DNA of 5,902 nt from Chloroflexota bacterium (GTDB lineage: Bacteria; Chloroflexota; Anaerolineae; Ardenticatenales; Ardenticatenaceae): NCBI GenBank assembly GCA_003520455.1, contig DOUV01000644.1, forward strand, positions 1-5,902, read 5' to 3'. The translations under genes were made by a program, and so were the position numbers. The notes under the pieces were generated by a model. That model saw only the letters and a list, made by a program, of their open reading frames with translations. It was not told where the DNA came from and searched no databases. This document shows positions 4,966 to 5,902 of the stretch, one piece after another. The stretch's first letter is position 1; every line of letters starts with the position of its first letter.

Positions 4966-5902
4966 TCACTGGGCCTCGACGAAGCGATTCGTGAAAACCT
5001 TGGCTACGTCCACATCCTGGTCCAGGAGCCCCGCCTTGCGCATGAAGTCGTGGCTCGTCTGCCAGGCGGCCGGGTCGGAACGGCCGAGCGGGTTGGCCCG
5101 CCAGTACTCGATCGTTTTGGCGAGCACGCGCCGCTGGAGAGCGGCGTTCTCTCCGCCAGCCTCCGGCACGTACTGGGCCACCACCAGATCGAACGCTTCG
5201 TCCGGGTGGTCGATAGTCTCCTGCAGGCCACGCAGGAAACCGCGCACGACTCCCTGGACTAGCTCGGGCTGCTCCTGAATCGTCGCCTCGTTGGTGATCA
5301 GCCCATTGGCGACGAGGTCGATGTACTTCGAGACGTCGGCCACGCTGATGTCCTTGTACCCTTGAGCCTCCAATTGGAGCGGCTCGTTGTTGGCGTAGAC
5401 GACAATCGCGTCCACCCGCTTCTCAACCAGCACCGGCACCTGGTTGAAGCCGATGCTCTCGAGCTTGACCTTGTCCTGGTCAATACCCGCTGCCTGGGCC
5501 AGCGCCAGCCATCCCACGTAGTTGGCGCCGAAGAGGCCCGGCAAACCGACGGTGTGGCCCTCTACATTCTTGGGATTGCTGAGATCTAAGGTTAGCGAGG
5601 CCAACGCCGTCGGGAAGCGTTTGTACCAGGTTGCCACGTAGACCACCGGGAGTCCCTTAGCCCGCGCCAGCAGGATCTGGTCACCGCTGGCGACCGCGAA
5701 TTGGAGCTTGTTGGTGCCCACGAGTTGGACGATGTCGTTCTCCATGCCGTAGTCGAGCGTCACGTCCAGGCCCTCGTCGGCGAAGTAGCCCTTCGATATC
5801 GCCACGTAGAACGGGGCAAACTGGACGTTGGGCACGAAACCCATCGCGACGGTGACCGGCGTCAAGGCGCCCGCCGTCGGCGTGGCGGCGCCGGGCGCTG
5901 TG
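4966..5902 (-). CDS. ABC transporter substrate-binding protein, NMT1/ThiY-like (5' end cut)
   Basis: Extracytoplasmic solute-binding protein of the NMT1/THI5-like (ThiY, SsuA/TauA) fold, which delivers a small ligand to an ABC importer. The frame is open to the right edge. The visible 311 residues begin with an Ala/Pro/Thr/Gly linker, as expected just after a lipoprotein signal, so the true start and any lipobox lie outside the window. An internal TTG at 5865 is not the start. The mature domain shows VAMGFVPNVQFAPFYVAI followed by KGYFADEGLDV near the N-terminus, then VASGDQILLARAKGLPVVYV, GLPGLFGANYVG, the hinge-region sequence IGFNQVPVLVEKRVDAIVVY, and NGLITNE, typical of this family. The C-terminus ends VFTNRFVEAQ. 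ThiY homologues bind pyrimidine thiamine precursors, and related RibY proteins (described from Chloroflexota) bind riboflavin. Alkanesulfonate or taurine ligands are less favoured. The permease and ATPase genes are not in view and presumably lie upstream, beyond the right edge. Confidence 0.9.
   Translation of the reverse strand, partial: TAPGAATPTAGALTPVTVAMGFVPNVQFAPFYVAISKGYFADEGLDVTLDYGMENDIVQLVGTNKLQFAVASGDQILLARAKGLPVVYVATWYKRFPTALASLTLDLSNPKNVEGHTVGLPGLFGANYVGWLALAQAAGIDQDKVKLESIGFNQVPVLVEKRVDAIVVYANNEPLQLEAQGYKDISVADVSKYIDLVANGLITNEATIQEQPELVQGVVRGFLRGLQETIDHPDEAFDLVVAQYVPEAGGENAALQRRVLAKTIEYWRANPLGRSDPAAWQTSHDFMRKAGLLDQDVDVAKVFTNRFVEAQ

Overview
This 5.9 kb GC-rich chromosomal window has every recognisable gene on the minus strand. 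It suggests a high-GC bacterium. The VKOR plus membrane-anchored DsbA-type thiol oxidase pair and the ThiY-like binding protein would fit Chloroflexota (Thermomicrobia-like) or an actinobacterial-type lineage, but no marker gene here fixes the taxonomy, so this is only a lean. The window looks like ordinary housekeeping chromosome: I see no mobile elements, CRISPR arrays, tRNA/rRNA genes or obvious foreign segments.

Layout in the direction of transcription (right to left). (1) 5902-4966: an ABC-transporter substrate-binding protein of the NMT1/ThiY-like family, cut by the right edge. (2) 4965-4748: a non-coding gap with no clear signal. (3) An extended -10 promoter at about 4747-4739 and a leader hairpin precede a guaB-family gene (4688-3261), which ends at a strong intrinsic terminator (3225-3188). 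(4) A second promoter, carrying a 12-bp direct repeat, precedes a two-gene unit: a 67-aa two-helix membrane protein of unknown function (3090-2887) and moeA (2854-1541), the molybdenum insertase of molybdenum-cofactor synthesis. (5) After a 197-bp gap comes an oxidative protein-folding operon: a membrane-anchored DsbA-like thioredoxin-fold protein (1343-645), a VKOR-family quinone-linked disulfide generator (648-151, sharing an ATGA overlap), and the first 46 codons of another membrane protein (140-1), cut by the left edge.

How the genes work together: the DsbA-like protein would oxidise cysteines in exported proteins, and the VKOR protein would re-oxidise it by passing electrons to quinone. 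The overlapping start/stop argues for coupled translation. The other genes belong to separate pathways (purine nucleotides, molybdenum cofactor, solute uptake).

The point most worth a second look is the guaB-family protein. It has full IMPDH architecture with two CBS domains. However, its catalytic flap is about four residues short and lacks the Arg-Tyr pair typical of IMP dehydrogenases, and it reads DIAHGHS where IMPDHs usually have Asp-Ser/Thr. It may therefore be a GMP reductase or an otherwise divergent enzyme annotated as IMPDH. I found no convincing entirely new system in this window.
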